A program made the position numbers and the translations under genes. Below the pieces are notes generated by a model that made no database searches, was not told the DNA's origin, and saw only the letters and a list, made by a program, of their open reading frames with translations. From positions 25,604,860 to 25,668,859 of the forward strand of contig CM053796.1 in assembly GCA_028671895.1 (NCBI GenBank): a stretch of 64,000 bases of DNA, in the 5' to 3' direction. This DNA comes from Oenanthe sinensis. Taxonomy: Eukaryota > Streptophyta > Magnoliopsida > Apiales > Apiaceae. Of this stretch, positions 12,744 to 23,353 are shown in pieces; position 1 is the stretch's first letter; every line of letters begins with the position of its first letter.

Positions 12744-13690
12744 TCTGGGTGGTGAATATTGTCTTGAAATTTCTTTCTCAATACAGAAGTCATTCAGGGT
12801 TATATTTCTGAATTATGTTCCATTGTCAGAACTTATTTTACTGACAAGCAAATCAGTTTCTAACTCTATCTTCTTTATGTGATCAATAATTGTTTGAGAG
12901 ACTTCATCTTTTGAGGCCAAAAACAAAACCCATGTGTACTTGGAGTAGTCATCAACAATTACTAGTGCATATCTTTTCCTTGACATAGACATGACATTGA
13001 CTGGGCCAAATAAATCCATATGCAGAAGTTGCATTGGTTCAGTAATGTCTGATGAGTCTTTGCTTCAGTGAGATGCTTTCTTTGACTTCCTTTTTTCACA
13101 TGCTTCACACAAGCCTTCTTGACAGAATTCCATCTCAGGTAAACCTATAATCAATTCCCTCTTAACTAGAGAGTTCATTGCCTTGTAGTTCAGGTGTGAT
13201 AGTTTCTTATGCCATAACCAAATGTCCTCTGTTGAAGCTTTGCTGTAAAAATATTGAACTTCGCCTTTGCTTGCAGAGAATAAGTCAGCCACAAAAATAT
13301 TCCCCTTTTTCAGTCCTTGAAGAGCAAGCTTCGCCTTTTTCCTACTTTGGATTACACACATTTCCTTTTCGAAAGTTACTTCATAACCCTTGTCAGTGAA
13401 CTACCTGATACTTAGGGGTTTTGCTTTAATCCATCTACAAGAGAGATATTTTCAATGATAACATTGCCAATTTCCAAATTGCCATATCCCGTTATGAATC
13501 CCTTGCTGTTATCTCCAAAGGTCACTATTGGGCCAACTTTCTCAATCACATCTGATAGTAGGGCTTTATCACTAGTCATATGCCTAGAACAACCGCTGTC
13601 GAGAATCCACATGACACACTTGTTCTTTGCTATACCCTGCAACCACAGATTGATTACTTCTTCTTTGGCACCCAAATTTGATTGAGTCCA
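12744..13690 (-). pseudogene. Element E pol: protease and integrase, N-terminal half
   Basis: On the minus strand the aspartic protease motif WILDSGCSRHM is at about 13590-13625. It is followed by VTFGDNSKG, a GAG-pre-integrase zinc finger (LWHKKLSHL and CEACEKRK, about 13065-13300), and the integrase start LLHMDLFGP with the first catalytic Asp and SSDNGT with the second (12813-13034). A stop after KQNP near 13412 and at least one more break separate these pieces. D interrupts the gene between the second catalytic Asp and the catalytic Glu. As in A and B, pol lies in the -1 frame relative to gag, overlapping it around 13654-13675. It is non-functional. Confidence 0.88.
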
Positions 13691-16144
13691 AGAGGGTTAG
13701 ATAATTTAACAGATTTAGCTGTAGAAATTTCCTTGTACTTGTCTTTCTCATTGACTGTGCCTTTGCCCTTTGGTTTAGCCTTGACAGATGTGTCTTTAGG
13801 CTTATGGATATGGGCTTTCGTCCTAGACTTAGGAAGACTAGCAGTCTTGGCCCTAACATGCTTTCTATTCATGTTTACATCTGTATTAATGCAAGTACTA
13901 GATGATGCATTCATTAGGTTTATGTATGCAAATATGATGTTGATAGCACATGGCATACATTCTACTTTACCACATGGTTGATGAGGGATAGACATTGCAG
14001 GCATGGCAGGCATTCTAGGGATTTCAGTTTTTACTACTTTAATCTTTTTGCATGCATGCGTAAGATGTCCAGTAGAATTACAGTTATTACAAACTTTCGT
14101 AGTAGCATTGAGAGAATATGCATAATCCTTTTTCTTATTAATACCTATCTTTCCATTTCTGTTAGCTTTCTTCTTTTCATTCTTGTTGCCTATTTTAGTT
14201 TTAATCTGTTTATTAGATTCTTCAATTTTTACAGATTTTTTAGGAAACTTTTCTTTATCTTCTTCCTTTTTCTTTTTATCCTCATCATGAATTTCTTCTT
14301 TCATAGTGATCTGTTCTTCATCTATGGGTTCGATGAAAAAATTCTTTTATAGGGGCTTATGAATATTTTTTAACACATGTGGAATGTCTTGCTTCACAGG
14401 ACTTTTCTCAGCAATTAATTCCCTATGTCTCTTTCATGCCTTCTTATCATAGTCAAATCATATACCAACCTTTTAACCTATGACTTGTTTATCTATTGCC
14501 TCCTTAACAAGATTAACAGATTTCTTATATGCTTGAAGTTTTAACTCTAATTGAGAAATTTTATTCCTAAGTGCATTTTCTACTTTTTGGTTGCATTTGT
14601 CTCTATTCTGTAGATATTTTACCTTCTGTCTAACATCTTTTAAGTTAACACATGCAAGTTCTAGTTCTTCATTTCTAGCCTCTAGCAATATATTCCTTAG
14701 AACTAGTTTAGCATTTTCTTCTTCTGATGCTAGCATGCTTGTGTGTATATTAAAAATTTCTACACTAAGATCTTCTACGGTTTTCTTGTAATCAGAATTA
14801 GACATTTAAACTGTGGAAAGAAATGATACCTTTGATGACAGAGGTGATGCCTCTGAAGAGTCTGCAATAAGTGCAACATTTCCATATGTCTCTTTTTCAT
14901 CATTATCAAAATCATCCCAGCTTTTTCCCCCAGCTATATAAACTCTGCCCTGATGCTTCTTTACCAGTGCATCACACTTTTATTTCAGTTCGTCATACGA
15001 CTCCTTTTTTTCCTTTCCTTGCTTAGGCTTCCGACATTCTGTAGCAAAATGTTCGTGTTCATTGCAGTTGTAGCACTTAAACTTGCTATAGTCTACCATT
15101 CCAGTCTTGTAACCTCCTTTGCTAAAAGACCTTGAATATGAATCACCTCGGTTATTGTTTCTGAAGCTGGAACCACTATAACTTGAGTTACTCTTGAACT
15201 TGTACTTAGGGTTGCTCCTAAAGCTAAGGTTCTTGAACTTCCCTGCAATATAGGCCATTTTCTTATTTTCTAATGGTTCAAGTTCTTCTATTGTGTAGAA
15301 GTCATCTTCATCACCTGCTTGAGCATTTTCTATAAATTCAGCTTCTAGAATCTCTTCTTTCTCAATTACAAGCTTTTCTGTGTTGGTCTCTGTACTAGCA
15401 AAATCTTTGGCTACAAGTGTTGTAATCTTCAACAAAGTTGTATTCTTGCTATCCACTGTCCCTGAACCATAAATGATTTGTCTTTACTCCTGTTCCATTT
15501 AATGAGTCTTTCCATATAGAATTTCAATAGACATGTCATTTATGTCACTTCTCTCTCTTATTGCAGAGATTTTGTGTTCAAGGTGCGCTGGTAGTGTCAA
15601 CATGAATTTCCTGTTGATCTCCCTACGTGAGTAGTCCTTTCCGTGTAGAGACAAGTCATTCAGTAATTTATTGTATCTCTCAAAGACTTGAGTGATACTC
15701 TTTCCGGGTAGTGACTTGAATGCCTCGTACTAGGATGTAAAAATATCCAGTCTGTTTTCCTTCACCTCTGTAGTACCTTCCTTTAGCAGATCAATAGTAT
15801 CCCATATTTGTTTGGCACTATTGCAGTTAATCACTTGATTCAGCATTGTAGTGTCCAGTGAATCTATTATGATACATTGAAGATGATTATCACATGCTAC
15901 TCTTTCTTTGTCAGTGTCAGTGTACTCTGAAGGCTCCTTTGGTAAATCCTTGAAGAATCCGTTCTCCGTCATCTGAGACTATTTCTGGTGTAAGCTTTTG
16001 AGGAACATAGGGTCCATTTTCCAAAATTCCCATGTATTGAGAATTAGTTGATTTGATGAAAGTGAACAACTTCTTCTTCCATAGAATGTATTCATTTTTG
16101 TCGAAGGCTAGAATTTTAATGCTACTAAGTTTTTGACTACTCAT
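13654..16144 (-). pseudogene. Element E gag, broken
   Basis: The reading frame begins at an ATG at 16144 (MSSQKLSSIK). It shows the copia gag N-domain (EYILWKKKLFTF, KQIWDTIDLLKEG), a zinc knuckle CYNCNEHEHFATEC at about 15034-15076, a Lys/Glu-rich coiled-coil stretch at 14473-14805, a second knuckle CNNCNSTGHLTHAC near 14050-14092 and a basic tail ending WVPKKK at 13654. The span of about 830 codons and the order match gag of A and B. A frameshift lies between 15972 and 15917, another near 15720, and stops occur near 15470 and between 14980 and 14805. Large gags with a coiled-coil extension are typical of Sireviruses. Confidence 0.87.
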
Positions 16145-16429
16145 GGTTACGAAGAATTTTAAATCTCAAGAAATAATTAATTTCTTAAAATTTAAAATCA
16201 ATTCGAATAAAAATTAAATTTGGAGAAATAAAATTTTAATTCAAATTCTTGACGATTGATAGCTTTTAAAAATTAATGGATTTAAAATCTTGAAAAAATT
16301 CGAAATTAATTTTTCTTTAAAAATAAAGAAATTTCAAAATAAAATTTTCTAGATCTAAAAGTATCCTTTTTCAAAAAACTCTTTTTGGATCTTGATTTGT
16401 AACTTCAATCAACAAGTTTTGATACCAAT
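16145..16429 (-). other. Element E leader and weak PBS
   Basis: This is AT-rich untranslated leader. The PBS at 16416-16427 on the minus strand reads TGGTATCAAAAC, two mismatches from the TGGTATCAGAGC used by the other elements. It abuts the LTR by the usual short gap. No gene is seen. Confidence 0.75.
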
Positions 16430-17734
16430 TGTTAGGTCCAAACTATCATAGAAAGGGGGTTGAATACGGTATGGGTAGTTTTTCGATTTGGTTAGTGTTT
16501 ATAGATCTGTTCTTGGTGAGCAATAAATATAGCAATTTGGATTGTAAACAACAAAAACAATCTTCAGGAATATACTTGTATTATATAAACCCAAGGTGCT
16601 ACACTCTCACACAGATGTATGAGCTACAATGATTCTTACAACAAGAAATAAATACGAGGTTTAATGGCAGTGCGTATTCCCCCACCCCCTCTCTCTCAGA
16701 TGTATCTATTTGTGTGTGTTGTGTTCTGTTTTCCTTCAAAATGAAACTACATTTTGTTTATATGTAGACTTTACAATAAATTGAAATACAATTGTGTTGA
16801 CTAATTTTTCTATGTCTGTTAACTTGAGTTGACCTGTGGATATTTTTCTATGTGTTGAAGTATGTTTCCTTGTATAGTGTACTTAGAAAATTATCCAGCC
16901 TTGAGGGAGGTACATGTGTCGACTTTGTTAGACTCTAGCATGCCTTAGAATTATTTCAATCCCTTAAGACATGTATGTGTCGAATTCTAGACATGTGTCA
17001 AATTCCTTTCCATGTAACATGCCTTAGAGAAATTCGCATCATGCCAAGAATGCATGTGTCGAATTTTCTTCCCTAGTATGTGCCTTCAAATATTTTACAT
17101 CATTCAATTAATCTTTGTGTCGAATTCTACTCCCTTGTGTAGGTATATGTCGATTTTTCTTCCATGTAGAATTGACTTAGATTCTTTTTGGCATACTAGA
17201 AGCTATGTGTCAATTTTCTCTTCCATGTATAGACAAGTGTCGAATTCTTCACCCTTGTAGAATGACTTAAGAGTAATTTCAACTATAGACAAATCCTTGC
17301 ATGGTTTCTGTCAATTCTTCTTGTACAATGAATATGTTAATCAAATTCTTTGTGCTAACACTTAGTGTACTGGTCTAGTTCACAAGTGACTAACACTGCA
17401 TTGATCTTCATATTCTCCATTAAACCAATTAACATGATTGTTGTATTCCTTTATTGCTTCTGGTCTTCACTAAAATCGTCTGACACTGACTACTTGATCT
17501 TTACTACTTTCTGAAACACTGAATGACATATTCTTCACTGACGCTTGAACATAGTAATGAACTTCTTTCAGTGATATTCAATATTCCATCAAATACCTTG
17601 ATACTTGTAGTTTCCTGATCTTCATTGTAGATTCCTATGATTACAATAATATTTTTTTACTAGTCCTTCACTTTTAGTTGAGTTACAGATCCTCGATTAC
17701 ATTGTATGTTAGATTATGCTTTACACAACTCTCA
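16430..17734 (-). repeat. 5' LTR of element E
   Basis: The left end TGTTAGGTCCAAAC at 16430 is certain from its position beside the PBS and its likeness to the other LTR ends (in element orientation ATTCAACCCCC...GGACCTAACA). The right end near 17734 (...ACTCTCA) is an estimate. The LTR contains about eight copies of an ATGTGTCGAATT-like motif between 16905 and 17255, listed separately. No reading frame in it is credible. Confidence 0.72.
16905..17255 (-). repeat. E LTR array of GTGTCGAATT motifs
   Basis: Phrases such as ATGTGTCGAATTCT, TGTGTCGACTTT, AAGTGTCGAATTC and TGTCGATTTT recur about eight times at irregular spacing of 20 to 70 bases, often followed by CTTCCCTTGT or CTTCCATGTA. This is a TCGA-core repeat within the LTR, in the part that would be U3. 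Confidence 0.7.
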
Positions 17735-17740
17735 GGAATG

Positions 17741-18700
17741 AAAAATATTCCATGTGTGGATAACATAAATGTTGATGAATTGAAGAAGCTTTTCACCCTC
17801 CTTGATAGAGGAAGATCCATAATCTTGGTACAGGGTCCTGCTCGCTTCTCTCAAGTGGTAATGGATGCCCTGCTCCTACAAGTATATCGAAGCATAACTG
17901 ACCTCTACTAACATGGAAATTCAGACCCGGTTGAATATTTGGGAAAGTTTAATACATACATGTATGTTTATCAGGTGCAAGCTTTGGCTAGGTGTAGGCT
18001 CTTGGCTGCTACACTGAGGGATAACGTTCAGATATGGTTTCAGAAGTAAGGAGAAGGTATGGTCATGTCATGGGATCAAATACAGCTTCTCTTCCTAACA
18101 CAATTCCAGGCGGCAGTCAAATATGCTCCTCCAGTTACAACTCTAGCTAATGTCAAGCAAAAGGATAATGAATCCCTCCAAGTATACTTCAAAAGAATCA
18201 ACTCTAAAGCTATAGGAGTTAGAGGGGAAACATATGATACCTTGAAGAGTTTTCTCATTGCAGGTCTGAAGGTTGGGACATATTTTTAGAAACACCTATA
18301 TGTGAAGGAACCATTTACTCTAGACTCCCTCTGTGCCGAAGCAGAGCCCTTCAAAAGAATTGAACAATCCTTGGAAGACAACAATCAGTCAAGTTCAAAG
18401 TTGAAAAATTTAAAGAAGAGGGTTAGAACTCCACCATATGAATATAGAAGGAAGCCTGCAGGTCCAAATATGGTGAATATGACACATGATGGGAGGAACT
18501 GGAGCCCTCCATGTTCCTATGAAAGCAGAAGAGATGGGTACACTCCTCTGGTGGTGGAAGTAGAACATATTTATAAAGTCAATAAGAACAAGGGACTGTT
18601 CAGGAGGCCTCCTCCTCCATTAGCTTGGTAGAGCAAGGATTAGAAAAAATATTACAAATACCATGAATCTACTGGGCATAACACTCACGAATGTCGACAA
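17741..18700 (+). pseudogene. Element G gag, broken
   Basis: The translation shows a retrotransposon gag domain (MSWDQIQLLFLTQFQAA, DNESLQVYFKRINSKAIG) at 18059-18289, then a Pro/Arg-rich part. It ends in a knuckle-like segment YYKYHESTGHNTHECRQ at about 18650-18700, which keeps His and Cys residues typical of Tat-clade gag. In-frame stops occur near 17910, 18048, 18288 and 18630, so no intact protein exists. The frame changes little across the stops, which suggests point mutation rather than rearrangement. Confidence 0.82.
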
Positions 18701-21619
18701 ATGAAAGATGAAGTTGAAGTATTAATAAAAGAAGGGCATCTCATTAAATGGGTAAAGAAGTATAGAGTCGATCATCCTGCACCAAGGAGAGAAAGTAGAC
18801 CCAACCTAGGAGCTAAAAATCAGGAAACAGCCTCAGATTCTACCTTTTTTAGATCCAGTAGTATACACACTATTTTGGGAGGGCATCATATTGTAGAAGG
18901 TGGTAGAAACGTGATTGAAAGCTATGCGAAGGAAGCCAAGTACCGACCTCTCACAAATATCAACAGTCTGTCTTCAAGGCTAATAAAATTTTCCAGAGAA
19001 GAGTCCACATACATCACTTTCACATAGGAGGATGCTAAATGGGTACATCACCCACATAACGATGCCCTTGTAGTAGCAAGAAAAATTAGGACGATGAATG
19101 TCCATCGGGTTTTTGTGGATAATGGAAGCTCAACAAACATCTTATACTATAGCACGTACCAGAAGATGGGACTTTTTGACAAATACATGACCATGGAAAG
19201 CATCTTTCTATATGGTTTCAGATGAGAGTCTATCCCTTCTAAGGGAAATATTCTTCTTCTTGTCACTCTTGGAGAAGGGGCATTATCATCAACCCAGATC
19301 ACCAATTTTTTGGTAGTAGACCAGGAGTCAGCGCACAATGCCTTGATTGAAAGACCACTTCTAAAAAGAGATGAGAGTCATCACTTCCATCTACCACTTA
19401 TCTATAAAATTTCCCGCGCCTGTTGGGATAGGATGTGTGAAGGGGTGCCAATTTGATTCAAGGGAATGCTATAACAAATCAGTAAAGGTATTTGGGAAAA
19501 CAAGAGGTCTCAGACAACCACAGTCAAATAACATGGTGGAGAGTCAAGGAAAAGCCATAGTAAATGTCTTGTACACAGTAAAATTTCCCGAGGAAGAAGA
19601 CCTAGCAGAAGAAGCCTTATACATGGAGGACAAGCCATGTCCTCAAATTTTGATGTTAGAAGCACATCCTAAGGAGGAGTTCGTGGAAGGGATTGTGGAA
19701 GATGCCAGTGATGAAGAAACTGAAGAACATATCTCGGCCAGGGAAAGGAAGGGTAAAGTAGTCATTCTCAAATCTCTCCCCATCATTGAGCTGGAAGAAA
19801 ATTTCAGTCAACTACCACAAACCATAGAGGGCACGTCCTTTTTAGAGACGATTTTAACTTCGAATTATACCCTCAAATGCCTCTTATAATAGAAAAAACA
19901 GGGCAGGTAGGGGATACACTTTTCATTCCAATAGATCCGGAGGATCCTTCAAAAGTTTTGAAAATCGGCTCACGCTTGGAACCTGCTTTACAAAGAAAAT
20001 TGATAAACTTTCTAAAATCTAAGTTGGATGTCTTTGCGTGGAGTCATGCTGATATGGTGGAAATTGATACTGAGGTAATGAGCCACCGCCTTAATATCAA
20101 TCCAAAGAAGGAATTGATGAGGTAGAAGCGCCACCCTATTTATGGGGAAAGAGCTCAAGCATTGCAATAAGAGGTGGATAGGCTTTTAGACATTGGCCTT
20201 ATTAAAGAATCTTTTTATCCTAAATGGTTGGTGAACCTCGTCCTGGTAAAGAAGCCCAATGGGAAGTAGAGTACATGTATTGACTTCACTGATTTGAACA
20301 AGGATTTCCCTAAAGACAACTTTCCTCTCCCAAGAATTGATAAGTTGGTTGATGTAACGGCTGGTCCCGTAATTCTCAGTTTAATGGATGCACAGTCATG
20401 GTATAATCAAATTCCAGTGTATGAACCGGATCAGGAACATACTTCTTTCACCATAGATAGAGGATTATATTACTACATCGGCATGACCTTCGGCTTGATC
20501 AATGATGTGGCAACCTATCAAAGGTTAGTGAACATGATGTTCAAAGATCATATTGGGAAGATGATGGAGGTATGTGGATGACATGTATGTAAAATCCAAG
20601 GAAGCTAGTGATCATGTAAGACATTTGGGAGGGATATTCAATATTTTAAGGAAGTACATGATGAAGCTTAACCCTCAAAAGTGTGTATTTGGAGTGGAGT
20701 AAGGAAAATTCCTCGGATTCATAGTCAATCATAGGTGAATTGAAGCAAATCCTGCCAAAATCCAAGCTCTTCTCGATATGAAGTCGCCAACAACCGTGAA
20801 GCAAGTTCAGAGCTTAGAATAGCCACCCTCAATAGGTTTGTGTCAAAGTCATCAGATAAGTGCAAAGAATTCTTCCAAGCCATCAAGGGGGTAACCAAAA
20901 ATTTTGCTTGGACTCCAAAATGTGAAGAAGCCTTCTAGAAGATAAAGGAACATTTGGGTAAACCTCTTATACTAGCCAAACCATCTGAAGGGGAAACATT
21001 AATTTTGTACTTGGCAGTCTTAGAATATTCAGTTAGTGTCATCTCGGTGAAGGAAGAGGTAGACTTACAGTCACATGTCTACTATGTGAGCAAAAGACTT
21101 CTAGATGCTGAGACAAGATACTCCAACATGGAAAAATTGGTCCATGCCCTGATATTAGCAGCAAGGAAGTTAAGGCCTTACTTCCAAGTGCCCAAAATCA
21201 AAGTGAGGACTGCCTACCCACTCAAACAAGTCATCTATCGGCCATAGACATCAGGAAGAATGTTGAAGTGGGCAGTTGAACTAGGGCAATTTGATATTGA
21301 GTACAAGCCAAGGAGTTCTATTAAAGGACAAGCCCTAGCAGACTTCATCTTGGAATTTCCTTCAGACTTTAAAAATTACGAACGAGCCTTGGTCCTGGTA
21401 GAAGTGGCGCACACCTCTTTAAAGAGGCGGATGAAAGTTCCTGAGCTATGATGGACATCGCATGTTGATGGAGCGGTGAATAATGAAGGAGCCGGAGCCG
21501 ACATAGTCCTTATCAGCCCTGAACGGCAACATCTTATGAGTGCGATTCACTTCACTTTACAAGCCACTAACAATGATGTATAGTATGAAGCTTTTATTGC
21601 TGGGATGAGGCTTACCCTA
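18701..21619 (+). pseudogene. Element G pol: protease, RT, RNase H, part of second RNase H
   Basis: Protease: FVDNGSSTNIL with the catalytic Asp codon at 19118-19120. Reverse transcriptase: 20110-20740, with KNPNGK-like KKPNGK, DFTDLNKDFPKDNFPLPRID and the active-site YVDD at 20571-20582. A one-base deletion just before YVDD throws the frame. RNase H: 20950-21450, with KRLLDAETRYSNMEKLVHAL and ELGQFDIEYKPR. Second RNase H: HVDGAVNNEGAGAD from about 21460 to YEAFIAGMRL at 21619, where A interrupts it. Stops interrupt nearly every domain. The order PR-RT-RH-aRH-IN defines the Tat clade. Confidence 0.87.
21615..21619. other. Target-site duplication of element A, left copy
   Basis: CCCTA, repeated at 36398-36402 directly after the 3' LTR of A. 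Removing A and one copy rejoins the G second RNase H reading from YEAFIAGMRL to MKAARLIVQSD. Confidence 0.96.
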
Positions 21620-22179
21620 TGAAAGGCATAGGTGTACTAACTTGTAACACTTAATTACTATGTAACTTAACTAGGTAAAAGATAAAACAACAGCAAAACA
21701 AGAGAAACTGAAGAAGCACATGGAATTAATCAACTGAAGAAATGGTAATGATACTTGGTAACTACAAGTAACTAATTTGATTAGTCCAGAATGCCTAAGT
21801 GAGAAGAAGTTCAATCTCAGTATTGGTCATGCCCTAACTTATCTAATGGAGAATCAAATTAATGTCAAAGAAGTATCAAGAAGACCAAAGTGATTTCATG
21901 TAATGCATCTCAACAACTGGATAATGTAAAGATTAATCAACAAATGAGAACTGACATTCAGAAGCAAGAACCCCTTCAAGACTAGTCACTTATGAACGAG
22001 ACCATTGCATCAAGTGTCAGGACATTGGAGGCAAGTTCATGTCAGTAATTGAAGATCTCATCTGAATTGAGTGAGGAAAAGAAATTGAAGAAGCCAGGGA
22101 AACTTGCTCATAAAGGTTAATCCACAATAATCACTAAAGAAAGTCAACATTGGATGAGTGCATATTTGCTAAGGCAAAT

Positions 22180-22381
22180 GTCGATCCACAGCAGATCGAG
22201 ATTGATAATTGAAGTAAAACATTGCAAGGCAAATCTCGATACACGGCAGATCGAGATCGAGATTTTCACAGATCGAGATCGAGATTCTCATAGATCGAGA
22301 TCGAGATTTTCACAGATCGAGATTGTCGACCAAGATCGAGATCGAGATGGGTCCGGGCCGAGATCGAGATGCGGGTCGATA
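22180..22381 (+). repeat. GATCGAGAT array in A 5' LTR
   Basis: About 22-bp units of the form AGATCGAGATCGAGATTTTC or ...TCTCAT, preceded by AAGGCAAATCTCGAT and a reversed unit. Unit number differs between the LTRs of A and B. The same motif recurs in the pol-ORF2 spacer of both elements. Confidence 0.92.
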
Positions 22382-22516
22382 TGTAGCATTTAATGTTCAA
22401 GGGACAAGTGGCTTATTATGAACGGTTGATCCAGAGTGGTTGGGAAAGTACTTTTTATTGTCGAGTCCTGATTGGGCCACGTACACAAAAAGGACAAGAT
22501 CAAGACTACACGACAT

Positions 22517-22524
22517 TATAAAAG
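22517..22524 (+). promoter_or_regulatory. TATA box of A 5' LTR
   Basis: TATAAAAG in the context ACATTATAAAAGCAGCACTTTG. It is conserved at the same LTR position in the A 3' LTR (36094) and the B 5' LTR (38004), so it is the likely core promoter, with transcription starting some 30 bases downstream. Confidence 0.75.
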
Positions 22525-22823
22525 CAGCACTTTGTTTTCATTTATATTTGACTTTTAGCAATCTCTGTATATTTTTCAAAGAGAGCATTTACTGTAAAAA
22601 GAAAGTGAGAGAGAATCAGTTGAATCAAGCTTTAATTGTTGTATTTATTGTTCAACTGATTATGATGCTTTTATGAATGTTGTAGCAAATCCTTCAATGA
22701 ATATAAAGATATATTCTTGAAATTCTGTGTCATCATTTATTACCTGCATTTATTTTATATTCTCTCTTTATTCGAAACAGTTGTATTCACCCCCCCCCCA
22801 TCTACAACACTTTGGACCTAACA

Positions 22824-23353
22824 ATTGGTATCAGAGCCTCCTGTTAAACACATCTAACAGAGATCCTACTGTGTTGTTTGAGTTGGTTCTTGAAAATCCC
22901 AGATCTATTTTTTTTGAAGTTTGTGCCGAAAGCTTCTATTTGGTTCTTCATGAAAAGTTCATAGATCTAAAAAGTTCTGAGTCCTGGTTTGTACAATATT
23001 TCAAAAGGTTGTACTTAAAGAGCTTTGTGGGTTTTTCTTTTGGTCAAAAATCTGGGTATAAAAGAATATTTGATTGGTTGACTAGGTAACTTGAATCAAC
23101 TGGTTGACTAAACAAAAAGGTCACTTTCGAACTTCTGTCAACCAAAAAGTGGACAACCTTTTTGTTTGGACTTGAAAAATTTTGTGGACCCTGCCACTGT
23201 TCCTGTGATTAAAACTAACTTGCTTGAATCTTAAGTGTAACACCCTTTGGATATTAAGTGTTGAATATTTAAAGTGAGATAATCAATTTTTCAAGTAAAT
23301 ACAATTTATTGTAATTTGAAAAGTGTATTATCTTAAGTTTAAACTTCATTAAA
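22824..23353 (+). other. A leader with PBS
   Basis: The PBS TGGTATCAGAGC is at 22826-22837, an exact tRNA-Met match two bases inside the LTR. The remaining 500 bases up to the gag ATG are untranslated leader containing a run of CAACTGGTTGACTA-type repeats (about 23075-23110). The 120-aa frame across it has no family resemblance. Confidence 0.85.

Larger units (their letters stand above)
12744..17734 (-). mobile_element. Element E: decayed Sirevirus-type copia element, right part
   Basis: This minus-oriented element has, in order from the right, an LTR, a weak PBS, gag, protease and the first half of integrase. It is then interrupted by D and resumes at 445-1. It sits against the left edge of the gypsy element G. 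The other LTR is outside the window, so neither a target duplication nor an age can be given. Gag and pol carry several frameshifts and stops, more than A or B. The right boundary (TG...CA end at about 17734) is an estimate from similarity to the layout of the D LTR and from where gypsy coding begins. Confidence 0.82.
17735..21619 (+). mobile_element. Element G: decayed Tat-clade Ty3/gypsy, left part
   Basis: This is a plus-strand gypsy element with gag, protease, reverse transcriptase, RNase H and the start of a second RNase H in that order. The second, archaeal-type RNase H (WTSHVDGAVNNEGAGAD) after the first is the hallmark of the Tat/Ogre side of plant gypsy elements. It is broken by many stops and small indels. 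Its left end is cut by element E and its right part is displaced by A to 36403-37088. No LTR of G is visible. It is the oldest layer of the window. Confidence 0.88.
21620..22823 (+). repeat. 5' LTR of element A
   Basis: 1,204 bp, from TGAAAGGCATAGG to GGACCTAACA. It contains the GATCGAGAT array (22180-22381), a TATA box (22517) and a C-run at 22791-22799. It differs from the 3' LTR (1,242 bp) by substitutions and by the number of array units. The 70-80 aa frames inside are not genes; they recur in each LTR. Confidence 0.95.

Noticed and set aside
17678..17734. Placing the outer end of the E LTR at about 17687 (…GAGTTACA)
   Set aside because: Comparison with the D LTR layout suggests the LTR continues to about 17734, just before gypsy coding; neither can be proved without the other LTR or a target duplication.
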